64,000 nt of DNA, from positions 1 to 64,000 of the forward strand of contig DIYP01000008.1 in NCBI GenBank assembly GCA_002427735.1, given 5' to 3'. The DNA comes from Flavobacteriales bacterium UBA6051 (GTDB lineage Bacteria > Bacteroidota > Bacteroidia > Flavobacteriales_D > Crocinitomicaceae). A program made the translations under genes and the position numbers. Position 1 is the stretch's first letter, and the number at the start of each line of letters is the position of its first letter. Positions 43,351 to 52,821 of this stretch are shown here, piece after piece. The notes below the pieces were generated by a model. The model saw nothing but the letters and a program-made list of their open reading frames with translations. It did no database searches and had not been told where the DNA came from.

Positions 43351-43358
43351 TATTTTTG
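43351..43358 (+). promoter_or_regulatory. Promoter -7 element of gmhA
   Basis: TATTTTTG, exact TAnnTTTG, 15 bases before the ATG at 43374; it supports that ATG rather than upstream in-frame codons. Confidence 0.48.
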
Positions 43359-43373
43359 ACAAAATCCATTTTG

Positions 43374-43949
43374 ATGCCTAAAAAACAAATAGCAGACCAT
43401 TTTTCAGAGGCGATTGAAATTTTGCAAAAATTTAACAATCCTGAGAACCATGAAAAAATTGCCGAAGCCGGTGACATCATGGCTAAAAGCATTCAAAATG
43501 GAGGTAAAATAATCAGCTGCGGTAATGGAGGTTCTATGTGCGATGCCATGCATTTCGCTGAAGAACTTACCGGAAGATATCGTGATGATCGCCCCTCTAT
43601 TCCGGCATTATCAATTTCAGATCCAAGTCATATTACCTGTGTTGGAAATGATTATGGTTTCGAAGCTATATTTTCTCGTTATGTAGAAGGTGTAGGCCAA
43701 CAGAATGACGTCTTGCTTGCAATTTCTACATCAGGAAATTCAAAGAATATATTGAAGGCCATTGAAGCAGCGAAACAAAAACAAATGAAAGTCATCGGAC
43801 TCACAGGAAAAACAGGTGGAGCGATGGCCGAACTATGCGATATTGAAATTCGTGCACCACATTCTGAATTCGCTGATAGAGCTCAAGAAATCCACATCAA
43901 AGTCATTCATTCATTGATTGATCATATTGAAAAAAAATTAGTTGATTAG
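43374..43949 (+). CDS. gmhA: Sedoheptulose-7-phosphate isomerase GmhA (SIS domain)
   Basis: 191 aa from ATG 43374 (MPKKQIADHFSEAIEIL). An in-frame ATG at 43275 would run upstream of the promoter and add 33 residues unlike the family. SIS-domain motifs SCGNGGSMCDAMHFAEELTGRY, ISTSGNSKNILKAIEAA and a late QEIHIKVIHSLID match GmhA, which begins ADP-heptose synthesis for the LPS core. Apparently monocistronic. Confidence 0.95.
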   Translation: MPKKQIADHFSEAIEILQKFNNPENHEKIAEAGDIMAKSIQNGGKIISCGNGGSMCDAMHFAEELTGRYRDDRPSIPALSISDPSHITCVGNDYGFEAIFSRYVEGVGQQNDVLLAISTSGNSKNILKAIEAAKQKQMKVIGLTGKTGGAMAELCDIEIRAPHSEFADRAQEIHIKVIHSLIDHIEKKLVD

Positions 43950-43973
43950 TATTATTTCAGCGAGTGAATTCAC

Positions 43974-43981
43974 TATCTTTG
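43974..43981 (+). promoter_or_regulatory. Promoter -7 element of the terB gene
   Basis: TATCTTTG, exact TAnnTTTG, 23 bases before the ATG at 44005, giving a short A-rich leader. Confidence 0.48.
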
Positions 43982-44004
43982 CGTGCAAATTTTAAGACAA
44001 AAAA

Positions 44005-44427
44005 ATGGGAACAATCGCACATGCATATGAGTCCGGAGGACAGAAAGCAAAGGAAGGACTTTTTAGCAATCTTGTAACCCTCGCTCGCGTTGATGGAAAG
44101 GTGGACGAAACTGAAGTTGCTCTTTTAGAGAAAATTGCAAGACGTCTGTCGTTAACTCCTGAGGTCGCTAAAGAAATCATGAAGCATCCTGATGAGTACC
44201 CAATGATTCCACCAGTGGAAAAGGAAGAGCGCTTTGAGCGATTGATTCAATTTATTCAAATGACATTCATTGATGGTGTTGTTGATGAATCTGAACAGCG
44301 CCTTGTAGCAAGATATGGCATTGCGCTTGGATTTGAAGATGACGATGCACACGTGCACTCTGAAACAATCTTACGATTAATTAAAGAAGGACAAAGTGAA
44401 GAGGCTATCCTTAAGTCTTTACTTTAA
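44005..44427 (+). CDS. TerB-family helical protein
   Basis: 140 aa. KEGLFSNLVTLARVDGKVDETEVALLEKIARRLSLTPE and a second FIDGVVDESEQRLVARYGIALGF follow the TerB/DjlA-like pattern with paired acidic D-x-D/E loops in an all-helical fold. It probably binds a metal or acts at a membrane-associated complex; the role is unknown. TerC is also in the window but 28 kb away. A strong terminator follows. Confidence 0.85.
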   Translation: MGTIAHAYESGGQKAKEGLFSNLVTLARVDGKVDETEVALLEKIARRLSLTPEVAKEIMKHPDEYPMIPPVEKEERFERLIQFIQMTFIDGVVDESEQRLVARYGIALGFEDDDAHVHSETILRLIKEGQSEEAILKSLL

Positions 44428-44444
44428 TCCATTATATTTTTTTG

Positions 44445-44480
44445 AAGCCAGTGATTCAGCTTGAATCACTGGCTTTTTCT
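44445..44480 (+). terminator. Strong terminator after terB
   Basis: AAGCCAGTGATTCA, loop GCT, TGAATCACTGGCTT, then TTTCTTTT. A 14-bp perfect stem. Confidence 0.93.
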
Positions 44481-44551
44481 TTTGTAAATAAATTGTTGAA
44501 AACTCCGTTATTAACCAATAGCCGGAAACTCTATAATCGCGATAAATTGGT

Positions 44552-44559
44552 TAATTTTG
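44552..44559 (+). promoter_or_regulatory. Promoter -7 element of the fur-STAS-purA-ostA run
   Basis: TAATTTTG, exact TAnnTTTG, 12 bases before the fur ATG at 44572. The -33 region is not convincing. Confidence 0.45.
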
Positions 44560-44571
44560 TCTTTTACCTGA

Positions 44572-45027
44572 ATGCGTATGCATCAAGAAGATTTACATAC
44601 TAAGGTTAAGAACATTTTCTCTGCGTATCTGGAGCAAAATGGACATCGAAAGACACCAGAAAGATTCGCAATACTCGCCGAGATTTATAATTATGACGGG
44701 CATTTCGATATAGAATCGTTATATGTTGAAATGAAGAACCAGAATTATCGGGTTTCCAGAGCAACGCTGTATAATACGATCGAGTTACTTCTGGCCTGTA
44801 ATCTTGTGCGAAAACATCAATTTGGCAAGAACATTGCGCAGTTCGAAAAATCACATGGATCTACACAACACGATCATATTGTCTTAACAGATAGCGGTGA
44901 GCTTTTGGAATTCTGCGATCCGCGCATCCAGCATATCAAATCAACGATTGAGGAAATCTTTGATATTGAGATTCAACATCATTCACTGTATTTCTACGGG
45001 GTTCGTAAAAACGACAAAAAAGACTAG
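44572..45027 (+). CDS. Fur-family transcriptional regulator
   Basis: 151 aa (or 149 from the ATG at 44578). Winged helix TPERFAILAEIYNYDGHFDIESLYVEMKNQNYRVSRATLYNTIELLLACNLV, then the metal-binding HDHIVLTDSGELLEFCDP. Only one Cys lies near the C-terminal domain, so the structural Cys4 zinc site of classical Fur is missing, as in many Bacteroidota members. It may regulate iron or peroxide genes; the target is not predictable. First gene of an apparent four-gene run. Confidence 0.92.
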   Translation: MRMHQEDLHTKVKNIFSAYLEQNGHRKTPERFAILAEIYNYDGHFDIESLYVEMKNQNYRVSRATLYNTIELLLACNLVRKHQFGKNIAQFEKSHGSTQHDHIVLTDSGELLEFCDPRIQHIKSTIEEIFDIEIQHHSLYFYGVRKNDKKD

Positions 45028-45028
45028 T

Positions 45029-45373
45029 TTGAATTTACATCACGCAATAGAAATCGTTGATCCGGTTGTGGTTTATTCGTTGGAAGGAAAAATCACTTCT
45101 GACATGGATTATGAAGCACTGGAAAAAGAGGTATTCTCATACCTTAACAAGAATTATTATCGAGTAGTTTTTGACTTGAAAGGACTAACCCATACTAATT
45201 CATCTGGAATTAGCTTTTTTATGCGAACACTTACCAAAAGCCGAATATTGGGAGGTGAGCTCGTTCTATCAAATATTTCAGGCAATGTGGCCAAAATCTT
45301 TGAGATTTCTAAACTAAACGAAATCTACACGATTTGTGAGTCCACAGATGAAGCCATCAATTATTTTAAATAA
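45029..45373 (+). CDS. STAS-domain (anti-sigma factor antagonist-like) protein
   Basis: 114 aa from TTG at 45029, one base after the fur stop; longer in-frame versions overlap fur and look spurious. STAS pattern EIVDPVVVYSLEGKIT..YYRVVFDLKGLTHTNSSGISFFMRTLTKSRILGGELVL contains the phosphorylatable Ser site region (TNSSGIS). Such proteins switch anti-sigma kinases or other partners. No kinase or phosphatase partner is nearby. Confidence 0.87.
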   Translation: MNLHHAIEIVDPVVVYSLEGKITSDMDYEALEKEVFSYLNKNYYRVVFDLKGLTHTNSSGISFFMRTLTKSRILGGELVLSNISGNVAKIFEISKLNEIYTICESTDEAINYFK

Positions 45374-45378
45374 CACGA

Positions 45379-46659
45379 ATGAAAGTAGACGTATTACTTG
45401 GTTTACAATGGGGAGACGAAGGAAAAGGTAAAATTGTCGATGTCCTGACTCCTAAGTACGACATCATTGCTCGTTTTCAAGGCGGCCCAAATGCTGGACA
45501 CACGTTAGAGTTTGAAGGTATTAAGCATGTTTTGCATACCATTCCTTCAGGGATTTTTCGGGATGATGTAATGAATCTCGTTGGAAACGGGGTTGTGATT
45601 GATCCTGTTATTTTCAAAGGGGAACTTGAAAAACTTAAGCCTTTCAACATAGACATTAAATCACGTCTTATCATTTCGAAAAAGGCACACCTCATTTTGC
45701 CAACACACCGAATTTTGGATGCGGCTTCTGAAGCAGCTAAAGGCAAAGACAAGATTGGATCTACCTTAAAAGGGATTGGCCCAACCTACATGGATAAAAC
45801 GGGTAGAAATGGTTTGAGAGTCGGAGATATTTTTTCTCCTAAATTCAATGAAAAATATCAGGCACTTGTTGAGAAACACAAGGCTATGTTGCGTCGCTAC
45901 CCTGAGTTTGAATACGATTTGTCCGAATTGGAAGGACCGTGGCTCAAAGCAGTTGAAGAATTAAAACAACTTACTGCTGTTGACAGTGAACAATACATTA
46001 ATGATGCGATTAAAGCTGGAAAAAAGATATTGGCAGAGGGTGCGCAGGGCACTATGCTGGATATCGACTTTGGCACCTACCCTTTCGTAACTTCATCAAA
46101 TACTGTTACCGCAGGAACATGTACTGGTCTTGGTGTCGCTCCAACGCGTATCGGAAGTGTAATCGGAATTTTCAAAGCCTATTGTACACGTGTTGGAAGT
46201 GGACCGTTTCCAACCGAATTGCATGACGAAGTTGGTGAGAAAATTCGAAAGGAAGGGTTTGAATTCGGAGCTACAACAGGAAGACCACGGCGTTGTGGCT
46301 GGGTTGATTTACCTCAATTGAAATATGCCATAATGATCAATGGTGCAACTGAATTATCCATGATGAAGGCAGACGTTCTTGATAATTTTGAGACGATTCG
46401 CGTTTGTACACACTACATGATTGATGGTAAGAAATACGATTATTTCCCATATGACGTTAATGATGTGGAAGTTGTTCCGGTTTATGAAGACATCAAAGGA
46501 TGGAATTGTGATACAACTAAGTTGACTTCATTCGATGATGCACCGACTGAATTGCGATCGTATGTTGATTATCTGGAACAAAAATTGGAGGTACCAATTA
46601 CTGTTGTTTCCGTAGGTCCTGACCGAACTCAAACACTAAACAATAAAGTGCTGGCTTGA
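45379..46659 (+). CDS. purA: Adenylosuccinate synthetase
   Basis: 426 aa. GTP-binding LGLQWGDEGKGKIVD at the start, NAGHTL, VGNGVVIDP, EGAQGTMLDIDFGTYPFVTSSNT and PTRIGSVIGIFKAYCTRVGSGPFPTEL match PurA, which converts IMP and aspartate to adenylosuccinate. The stop overlaps the next gene's TTG start by four bases. Confidence 0.97.
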   Translation: MKVDVLLGLQWGDEGKGKIVDVLTPKYDIIARFQGGPNAGHTLEFEGIKHVLHTIPSGIFRDDVMNLVGNGVVIDPVIFKGELEKLKPFNIDIKSRLIISKKAHLILPTHRILDAASEAAKGKDKIGSTLKGIGPTYMDKTGRNGLRVGDIFSPKFNEKYQALVEKHKAMLRRYPEFEYDLSELEGPWLKAVEELKQLTAVDSEQYINDAIKAGKKILAEGAQGTMLDIDFGTYPFVTSSNTVTAGTCTGLGVAPTRIGSVIGIFKAYCTRVGSGPFPTELHDEVGEKIRKEGFEFGATTGRPRRCGWVDLPQLKYAIMINGATELSMMKADVLDNFETIRVCTHYMIDGKKYDYFPYDVNDVEVVPVYEDIKGWNCDTTKLTSFDDAPTELRSYVDYLEQKLEVPITVVSVGPDRTQTLNNKVLA

Positions 46660-48191
46660 CAATACAAATAAACATATTGAAAAGTGCGCTTGTATTTGGC
46701 GCACTTTTTTTGCTTTCAGCTGTCTCATTTTCGCAAGAAGATGCGCTAGAACTATTACCAGGATCGGAAGTCTTAAAATTTAATGAAGAAACTGGAGTAC
46801 ATCGATTGTTAGGCAATGTTAACTTCAAGTATCAAGGAAATTTAATGTTCTGCGATTCAGCTCACTACCATCAAAGAAGTAAAACAGTTCGTGCCTATGG
46901 ACATGTGCACATTAACAAAAGAGATACACTTAATCTGTTTTGTGATTCGCTTTTTTATGATGGAAGAACACGTAAAGCTAAGCTATGGGGAAACGTGCGC
47001 GTAAGAGATAGCGAATACAAACTCACGACAGACACACTCGATTATGACGCACGAGCATCTCGTGCTTCGTACCATTATGGCGGTCGTGTTGAAAGTACAT
47101 TGTCAAAAGAGGTTCTTACAAGCCGTGCCGGCTATCTTTATCCGAATTCGAAAGATTTCTTTTTTCGTGGAGACGTTCGCTACGAAGGTAATGATCTTGA
47201 AATGGAAACGGATACATTACAGTATACGTACGGCAAAAAAACGGCCTATTTCTTTGGTCCAACGAGTATATTAAGCGACGGTACTAGCATTTATTGTGAA
47301 TCTGGTTCGTACAGTACGCAAACGAAAGAAGGAGAACTCTATGGCAGTGCGTCTATCGTGCAAGGCTCAGAGTATATTGTCGGAGATACACTACTCTATC
47401 GCCCCGAACAAGGAGAATCGATAGGCATAGGAAATGTACTCTACTACGACACTACGCAAGCAATTGCTTTCAGCGGTAACTACGCCTATACCTCTGATAG
47501 TTTAAACTATTCATTTCTAACAGGGCGCGCACTTGCGACAAAAGAGATGAAAGATGATACGCTGTACATTCATGCAGATACGCTCTTCATGGAGAAAATA
47601 GATACTACCGACATTGTGAAAGCTTATAAAAACGCACGCATCTATTCTACAAAGATCCAGGGGCGCGCGGACAGTATTGTTTACGCCATGGATAAAGAAC
47701 GTATTGAGCTCTTCTTTTCTCCTATTATATGGTCAAATGCTGCCGAACTTAAAGGAGACTTTATGGATGTCCATATTACGGATTCAAGCATTCACAAGAT
47801 CAACATTTACGATAACTCGACTATCCTAATGGAGGTGCAATCGGAAAAATATTACAATCAAATTGCTGGCAAAAATATCAATGCTTATTTCAAACAGAAT
47901 GAATTACGCAGGGCAATTGTCAATGGAAATGCCATGACTGTTTTCTTCCCAGAGGATGAAATCAAAACAGATTCCTTGATTACAAAAAAACGCATGGGAA
48001 TGAATCGTCTATATGCGAGTGACCTGCGGATTGATATCGATAGTAATGAATTAACGGGGATTACATATCAAGAAGCTCCGGATGGCGCTTTTTACCCTAT
48101 AGATCAAATCAAAGAAGCAGAACAATTTGTTCCAGGATTCAACTGGAAATCAATACTTCGACCGAAGGATTTAGAAGATCTTTTTGAATAG
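46656..48191 (+). CDS. OstA/LptA-like exported protein (LPS transport bridge candidate)
   Basis: 511 aa with TTG start overlapping purA; a second in-frame TTG is at 46677, with a signal peptide (SALVFGALFLLSAVSFSQ). Repeated beta-jellyroll OstA units are visible: HRLLGNVNFKYQGNLMFCDSAHYHQRSKTVRAYGHVHIN, LNLFCDSLFYDGRTRKAKLWGNVRV, KLTTDTLDYDARASRASYH. This matches the periplasmic bridge that carries LPS to the outer membrane. Far longer than E. coli LptA, as is usual in Bacteroidota. Confidence 0.9.
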   Translation: MTIQINILKSALVFGALFLLSAVSFSQEDALELLPGSEVLKFNEETGVHRLLGNVNFKYQGNLMFCDSAHYHQRSKTVRAYGHVHINKRDTLNLFCDSLFYDGRTRKAKLWGNVRVRDSEYKLTTDTLDYDARASRASYHYGGRVESTLSKEVLTSRAGYLYPNSKDFFFRGDVRYEGNDLEMETDTLQYTYGKKTAYFFGPTSILSDGTSIYCESGSYSTQTKEGELYGSASIVQGSEYIVGDTLLYRPEQGESIGIGNVLYYDTTQAIAFSGNYAYTSDSLNYSFLTGRALATKEMKDDTLYIHADTLFMEKIDTTDIVKAYKNARIYSTKIQGRADSIVYAMDKERIELFFSPIIWSNAAELKGDFMDVHITDSSIHKINIYDNSTILMEVQSEKYYNQIAGKNINAYFKQNELRRAIVNGNAMTVFFPEDEIKTDSLITKKRMGMNRLYASDLRIDIDSNELTGITYQEAPDGAFYPIDQIKEAEQFVPGFNWKSILRPKDLEDLFE

Positions 48192-48196
48192 CGATT

Positions 48197-50410
48197 TTAG
48201 GACGACTCCACTTTACGTACAACACGCTGCACCCCCTCCACTTGTTCAAACTTTCGCATCAATTGTTCCAGATGTTCAGTATCGTACACCAATACTTTCA
48301 TATTCCCCTCAAAAATGCCGTCATCCGTTTCAAAAGAAATAGATTTCATGTTGACATTGTGCTGGTTGGAAATGATTTCTGTCAAGCGGTTTACAATTCC
48401 CAATCTATCAATACCGTGCACGGTAATCGCAGCAATATTCTCTTTTAGCTCTGTGTTTTTCCAAGTAGCCTTGATACAGCGATAGGCCATTTTGGATTGC
48501 ATATGCTCTGCGTTTGGACAGCTATAACGATGGATTTTTATCCCGTCGTTAATCGTTACAAAACCGAAAACACTATCTCCCGGAATCGGATTGCAACAAG
48601 TTGCCATTTTATAATCAATATTCTTAAAATCATCCCCAATCAATAATGTATCCTTCTTAGGGTCCACTTTCGAGTAAACGTCTCCCGTACTTTTCTTTCT
48701 ACGATATACGTGTTTATCGAGCTTTAAGATCCCTCCTACATTATCAATCTCACGAAGACGTTTCAAATCCAATTTACCCTTAGCAATTCGGAAGTACATT
48801 TCCGTGACTGAAGGCAACTTGTAAAACTTCTCTAATATGGCCAGGTTCTCCGATGTGAATCGAATATTGTGCTGCTTAAACTTGCGCTCCAAGATCTCTT
48901 TTCCATCCTGTGCAATGTTCTTTCGCTCTTCATTCAAAGAAGACTTAATCTTCTGGCGAGCACGAGCTGTGACCACAAACCGTGTCCATTCTTCGTTTGG
49001 TTTCTGTTTTGAAGAAGTAATTATTTCTACTTGATCTCCACTGGTTAATTGATGGCTCAGCGGAACCAGCTTATTATTCACCTTCGCACCAATGCAAGAA
49101 TCACCTATGTCTGTGTGAATGTCATATGCAAAATCCAGAATAGTAGCACCATTAGGTAGTACGCGCAGGTCACCTCGAGGGGTAAAAATGTATATCTCTT
49201 CAGTGAACAAATTCAACTTGAACTCATCAATAAAGTCCATGGCGTTCACATCGGGGTTCTCAAGTAAGTCCCTTATTTCAGAAATCCACCTGTCAAACTT
49301 GGATTCTTTGGTCTTAGATTCTTTGTATCGATAATGCGCTGCAAGTCCCTTTTCGGCAATTTCATCCATTCGCTTAGAACGAATTTGGACTTCCACCCAT
49401 TTACCCGTTGGAGACATTACCGTTGTATGCAATGACTCGTAGCCATTGGCACGCGGTGTCGAAATCCAATCTCTCAATCTATCAGGACTGGGCTGGTAGA
49501 AGTCTGTTACAATACTGTAAATTCTCCAACAGTCCGATTTTTCCTGCTCGGATTCAGCATCTACGATAATACGAATGGCAAAAACGTCATAAACTTCTTC
49601 GAAAGGTATTCCCTTGCCTTTCATCTTACGCCAAATAGAAGAAATTGACTTGGTACGTACTTTAACCTTAAAGTTGTATCCTTCATTCGATAGCGCCTCT
49701 CGAATTGGTCCAGTGAACTTACGTATAAAACGATTTCTGACGTCCTTTGTTGATTTCAGCTTCCCTTCGATTTCATTAAAAACCTCCGGTTCCGTATATC
49801 GCAGCGCAAGGTCTTCTAATTCGCTTTTAACCGAATACAAACCAAGACGATGCGCAAGTGGTGCGTAAAGAAACTTCGTTTCAGAAGCTATCTTAATTTG
49901 CTTATCTCTGCGCATGCTGGAAAGCGTACGCATATTGTGCAAACGATCCGCTAGTTTGATTAAAACCACACGAATATCATCTGATATCGTCAAAACCATT
50001 TTGCGGAAATTCTCCGCTTGAACAGAAGCCGTCTCATCGAAAACCTCAGGGATTTTTGTTAACCCGTCAATAATCATTCGAATTTTTGCACCAAATAAAT
50101 CTTCAATATCATCCAGAGTTATATGCGTATCTTCAACTGTATCATGCAACAATGCACAAACTACCGCTGTAGTTCCTAACCCCATCTCCTCGGCACAAAT
50201 ACGCGCTACCGCAATAGGATGATAAATATATGGCTCACCCGATTTTCGACGCATCTCCTTATGCGCTTCAACCGCAACGTCAAAGGCTTTTCGAATCTTT
50301 CGGGTATCTTCTTTGCTTCTGTCTTTATGCGCACGAAGTAACCCACGGAAAGCATTTAAGATTTCCTTTCGCTCCTTTTCGAGATCAATATGTGCTAATT
50401 CTTCGCTCAT
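48197..50410 (-). CDS. RelA/SpoT-family (p)ppGpp synthetase/hydrolase
   Basis: 737 aa, the long bifunctional form. An HD hydrolase domain (ALLHDTVEDT, about 87-96; ADRLHNMRTL), a synthetase domain (VYDVFAIRIIVDAESEQEK; SLHTTVMSPTGKWVEVQIRS), TGS (FTPRGDLRVLPNGATILDFAYDIH), a zinc-finger/CC region with CCNPIPGDSV and C-terminal ACT (AITVHGIDRLGIVNRLTEI). It controls the stringent response. Last of the ychF-fumarylacetoacetase run. Confidence 0.97.
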   Translation of the reverse strand: MSEELAHIDLEKERKEILNAFRGLLRAHKDRSKEDTRKIRKAFDVAVEAHKEMRRKSGEPYIYHPIAVARICAEEMGLGTTAVVCALLHDTVEDTHITLDDIEDLFGAKIRMIIDGLTKIPEVFDETASVQAENFRKMVLTISDDIRVVLIKLADRLHNMRTLSSMRRDKQIKIASETKFLYAPLAHRLGLYSVKSELEDLALRYTEPEVFNEIEGKLKSTKDVRNRFIRKFTGPIREALSNEGYNFKVKVRTKSISSIWRKMKGKGIPFEEVYDVFAIRIIVDAESEQEKSDCWRIYSIVTDFYQPSPDRLRDWISTPRANGYESLHTTVMSPTGKWVEVQIRSKRMDEIAEKGLAAHYRYKESKTKESKFDRWISEIRDLLENPDVNAMDFIDEFKLNLFTEEIYIFTPRGDLRVLPNGATILDFAYDIHTDIGDSCIGAKVNNKLVPLSHQLTSGDQVEIITSSKQKPNEEWTRFVVTARARQKIKSSLNEERKNIAQDGKEILERKFKQHNIRFTSENLAILEKFYKLPSVTEMYFRIAKGKLDLKRLREIDNVGGILKLDKHVYRRKKSTGDVYSKVDPKKDTLLIGDDFKNIDYKMATCCNPIPGDSVFGFVTINDGIKIHRYSCPNAEHMQSKMAYRCIKATWKNTELKENIAAITVHGIDRLGIVNRLTEIISNQHNVNMKSISFETDDGIFEGNMKVLVYDTEHLEQLMRKFEQVEGVQRVVRKVESS

Positions 50411-51685
50411 TTACTTTGCGGGAAGCACCTTTGCAGATACTTCACCGAAACCTACGCGCACACCATTTTTTTCGCCGTAACCACGCATGATTACTGTATC
50501 GTTATCAAGAATAAACTTTCGTTCAGAGCCATCAGGCATTGGAACTGGTTTTGTTCCTTTCCATGAAATTTCTAACATCGAACCATACATTCCCTCTTCT
50601 CCACCAGAAATTGTTCCCGATGCCATCATATCTCCCGCATTAATATTACAACCATTCACAGAGTGGTGCGCCAATTGCTGATTCATATTCCAGTACATGT
50701 GCTTATAGTTGGAATGGCAAACAACTTTTTCCTCACTATTCTCTGGTTGAATTGCTACTTCAAGATTAATATCGATGTGCTTATCTCCTGTATATTCCAA
50801 GTATGGTAACACCTTTGGATCTTGAACCGGACCTGGAACGCGGAATGGTTCTAAAGCATCCAGTGTAACAATCCAAGGTGAAACGTGAGAAGCAAAGTTT
50901 TTCGCTAAAAACGGCCCAAGTGGAACGTACTCCCATTTCTGAATGTCTCGTGCCGACCAATCATTGAACAAGCACATTCCAAAAATATAGTCATCGGCTT
51001 CCTCCGTGGAAATAGAATCGCCCAAAGGTTTCCCCTGATAAGTAACAAACCCCATTTCTAATTCGAAATCAAGTAGCTTACATGGACCAAAAACCGGTGG
51101 TTCCTCATCATTTGGTTTTTGCTGTCCTTTAGGACGATGCATAGGTGTTCCAGAGATCACAATGGAAGAAGCTCTTCCGTGATAACCTACAGGAATGTGC
51201 TTCCAGTTTGGCAATAAGGCGTTATTTGGATCGCGGAACATACATCCAACGTTGTATGCGTGCTGTTCGCTGGAATAAAAATCAGTGTAATCCCCTACTT
51301 TAACCGGCATAAGCATTTCCACCTGACCAACAGGAATGAGTACCTGATTCACATGATGTTCATTTTTCTGTAGATCTTCCTGTCCAGCTTCGAACAACTT
51401 TGAAATACGATTTCTCAAGCTTCTTGTACCTTGCTTACCACTTCGCATCATTGCATTGAGCGAGTCAGTATCGAAATCTTCTAAACGAAATTGAAGATTT
51501 TCCAAGTAGCCTAAAACGAACAAAGATTTTAAGTCAATTATTGAATCACCAATACGCGATGCAACACGAGGAGAATGTCCCTCTGCCTTCACTATTCCAA
51601 AAGGAATATTTTGAATTGGGAAATCAGAATTTTCAGGTACTTCCACCCAAGATGACAATGCCGGATTGTTAGCTGCTATACTCAT
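50411..51685 (-). CDS. fahA: Fumarylacetoacetase
   Basis: 424 aa. An N-terminal SH3-like domain (IPFGIVKAEGHSPRVASRIGDSIIDL), a metal/active-site core with DFYSSEQHAYNVGCMFRDP, KLLDFELEMGFVTY, FNDWSARDIQKWEYVPLGPFLAKNFA and GDMMASGTISG match FAH, which cleaves fumarylacetoacetate at the end of tyrosine catabolism. It abuts the RelA/SpoT gene with no gap; other tyrosine-pathway genes are not in the window. Confidence 0.95.
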   Translation of the reverse strand: MSIAANNPALSSWVEVPENSDFPIQNIPFGIVKAEGHSPRVASRIGDSIIDLKSLFVLGYLENLQFRLEDFDTDSLNAMMRSGKQGTRSLRNRISKLFEAGQEDLQKNEHHVNQVLIPVGQVEMLMPVKVGDYTDFYSSEQHAYNVGCMFRDPNNALLPNWKHIPVGYHGRASSIVISGTPMHRPKGQQKPNDEEPPVFGPCKLLDFELEMGFVTYQGKPLGDSISTEEADDYIFGMCLFNDWSARDIQKWEYVPLGPFLAKNFASHVSPWIVTLDALEPFRVPGPVQDPKVLPYLEYTGDKHIDINLEVAIQPENSEEKVVCHSNYKHMYWNMNQQLAHHSVNGCNINAGDMMASGTISGGEEGMYGSMLEISWKGTKPVPMPDGSERKFILDNDTVIMRGYGEKNGVRVGFGEVSAKVLPAK

Positions 51686-51707
51686 AATACTTATTCTATC
51701 TTTTCAA

Positions 51708-52805
51708 TTAAACATTGAAGCGGAAGTGCATGATATCACCATCTTCAACAATATATTCTTTTCCTTCTACGCGAAATTTGCCGGCGTCTTTAACTGCGGA
51801 CTCACTTCCTAATTCTACAAAGTCGCCATATTTCATAACCTCAGCGCGAATAAATCCTTTCTCGAAATCAGTATGAATAACTCCCGCCGCTTGTGGTGCT
51901 GTCATTCCTTTTTTGATTGTCCAAGCACGCACCTCTTTTTCTCCTGCCGTAAAATACGTGTCCAGGTCTAACAACTTATAAGCAGAGCGGATCAAACGAT
52001 TTACTCCTGGTTCTTCAAGTTCTAACTCGTCCAAAAACATTTGACGTTCTTCATAAGTCTCAAGCTCCATAATATCGGATTCAATCGCCGCACCAATCAC
52101 CAATACTTCAGCACTCTCATCTTTCACAGCTTCTTTAACTGCATCTACGTGCGCATTACCCGATTTAACAGATGCTTCGTCAACATTGCATAAATACATT
52201 ACCGGTTTTGAAGTGATCAATTGAAAACTTTTCATGATCGGATATTCGGTCTCCTCCATCTTAACCGTTCGTGCTGATTCGCCACCTTCCAGTGCGGCTT
52301 TTATGCGTAAAGCCAGGTCATTCTCTTTTATTGCTTCTTTATCTCCAGATTTGATAATTCGACTCAAAGCCTGCAGACGCTTCTCAATTGTCTCCAAATC
52401 TTTTAATTGTAACTCAATGTCGATTACTTCTTTGTCTCTAACCGGGTCAACTGAGCCATCCACGTGCACAACGTTTCCATCGTCAAAACATCTTAAAACG
52501 TGGATAATGGCATCTGTTTCGCGAATATTTGCAAGAAACTGATTTCCCAACCCCTCACCTTTCGAAGCACCTTTTACAAGGCCTGCGATATCCACAATCT
52601 CCATTGTTGTTGGCATCACCCTTTGTGGATTGACAAGTTTCTCCAATTTCTCAAGTCGATCATCCGGAACAGAGATCGTTCCAATGTTTGGTTCAATCGT
52701 ACAAAAAGGATAATTCGCCGATTGCGCCTTCGCATTTGAAAGACAATTAAACAAAGTCGATTTACCCACGTTTGGTAAACCTACAATTCCACATTTTAAC
52801 GCCAT
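51708..52805 (-). CDS. ychF: Ribosome-binding ATPase YchF (OBG family)
   Basis: 365 aa. GIVGLPNVGKSTLFNCLSNA (P-loop), PFCTIEPNIGTISVPD, DIAGLVKGASKGEGLGNQFL and the NxxE motif replacing NKxD (YLCNVDEA) identify YchF, which binds ATP and the ribosome and relates to stress and protein quality. The C-terminal TGS is at AWTIKKGMTAPQAAGVIHTDFEKGFIRAEV. Upstream -7 element TATCTTTG lies 16 bases before the ATG. Confidence 0.97.
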   Translation of the reverse strand: MALKCGIVGLPNVGKSTLFNCLSNAKAQSANYPFCTIEPNIGTISVPDDRLEKLEKLVNPQRVMPTTMEIVDIAGLVKGASKGEGLGNQFLANIRETDAIIHVLRCFDDGNVVHVDGSVDPVRDKEVIDIELQLKDLETIEKRLQALSRIIKSGDKEAIKENDLALRIKAALEGGESARTVKMEETEYPIMKSFQLITSKPVMYLCNVDEASVKSGNAHVDAVKEAVKDESAEVLVIGAAIESDIMELETYEERQMFLDELELEEPGVNRLIRSAYKLLDLDTYFTAGEKEVRAWTIKKGMTAPQAAGVIHTDFEKGFIRAEVMKYGDFVELGSESAVKDAGKFRVEGKEYIVEDGDIMHFRFNV

Positions 52806-52821
52806 TTATTCGATTTTTTAA

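Noticed and set aside
43275..43373. N-terminal extension of GmhA from 43275
   Set aside because: It lies upstream of a consensus -7 element and adds residues absent from the family.
44897..45373. A longer version of the STAS protein starting inside fur
   Set aside because: It would overlap fur by over 100 bases with unlike-family sequence; TTG at 45029 gives the normal STAS length.
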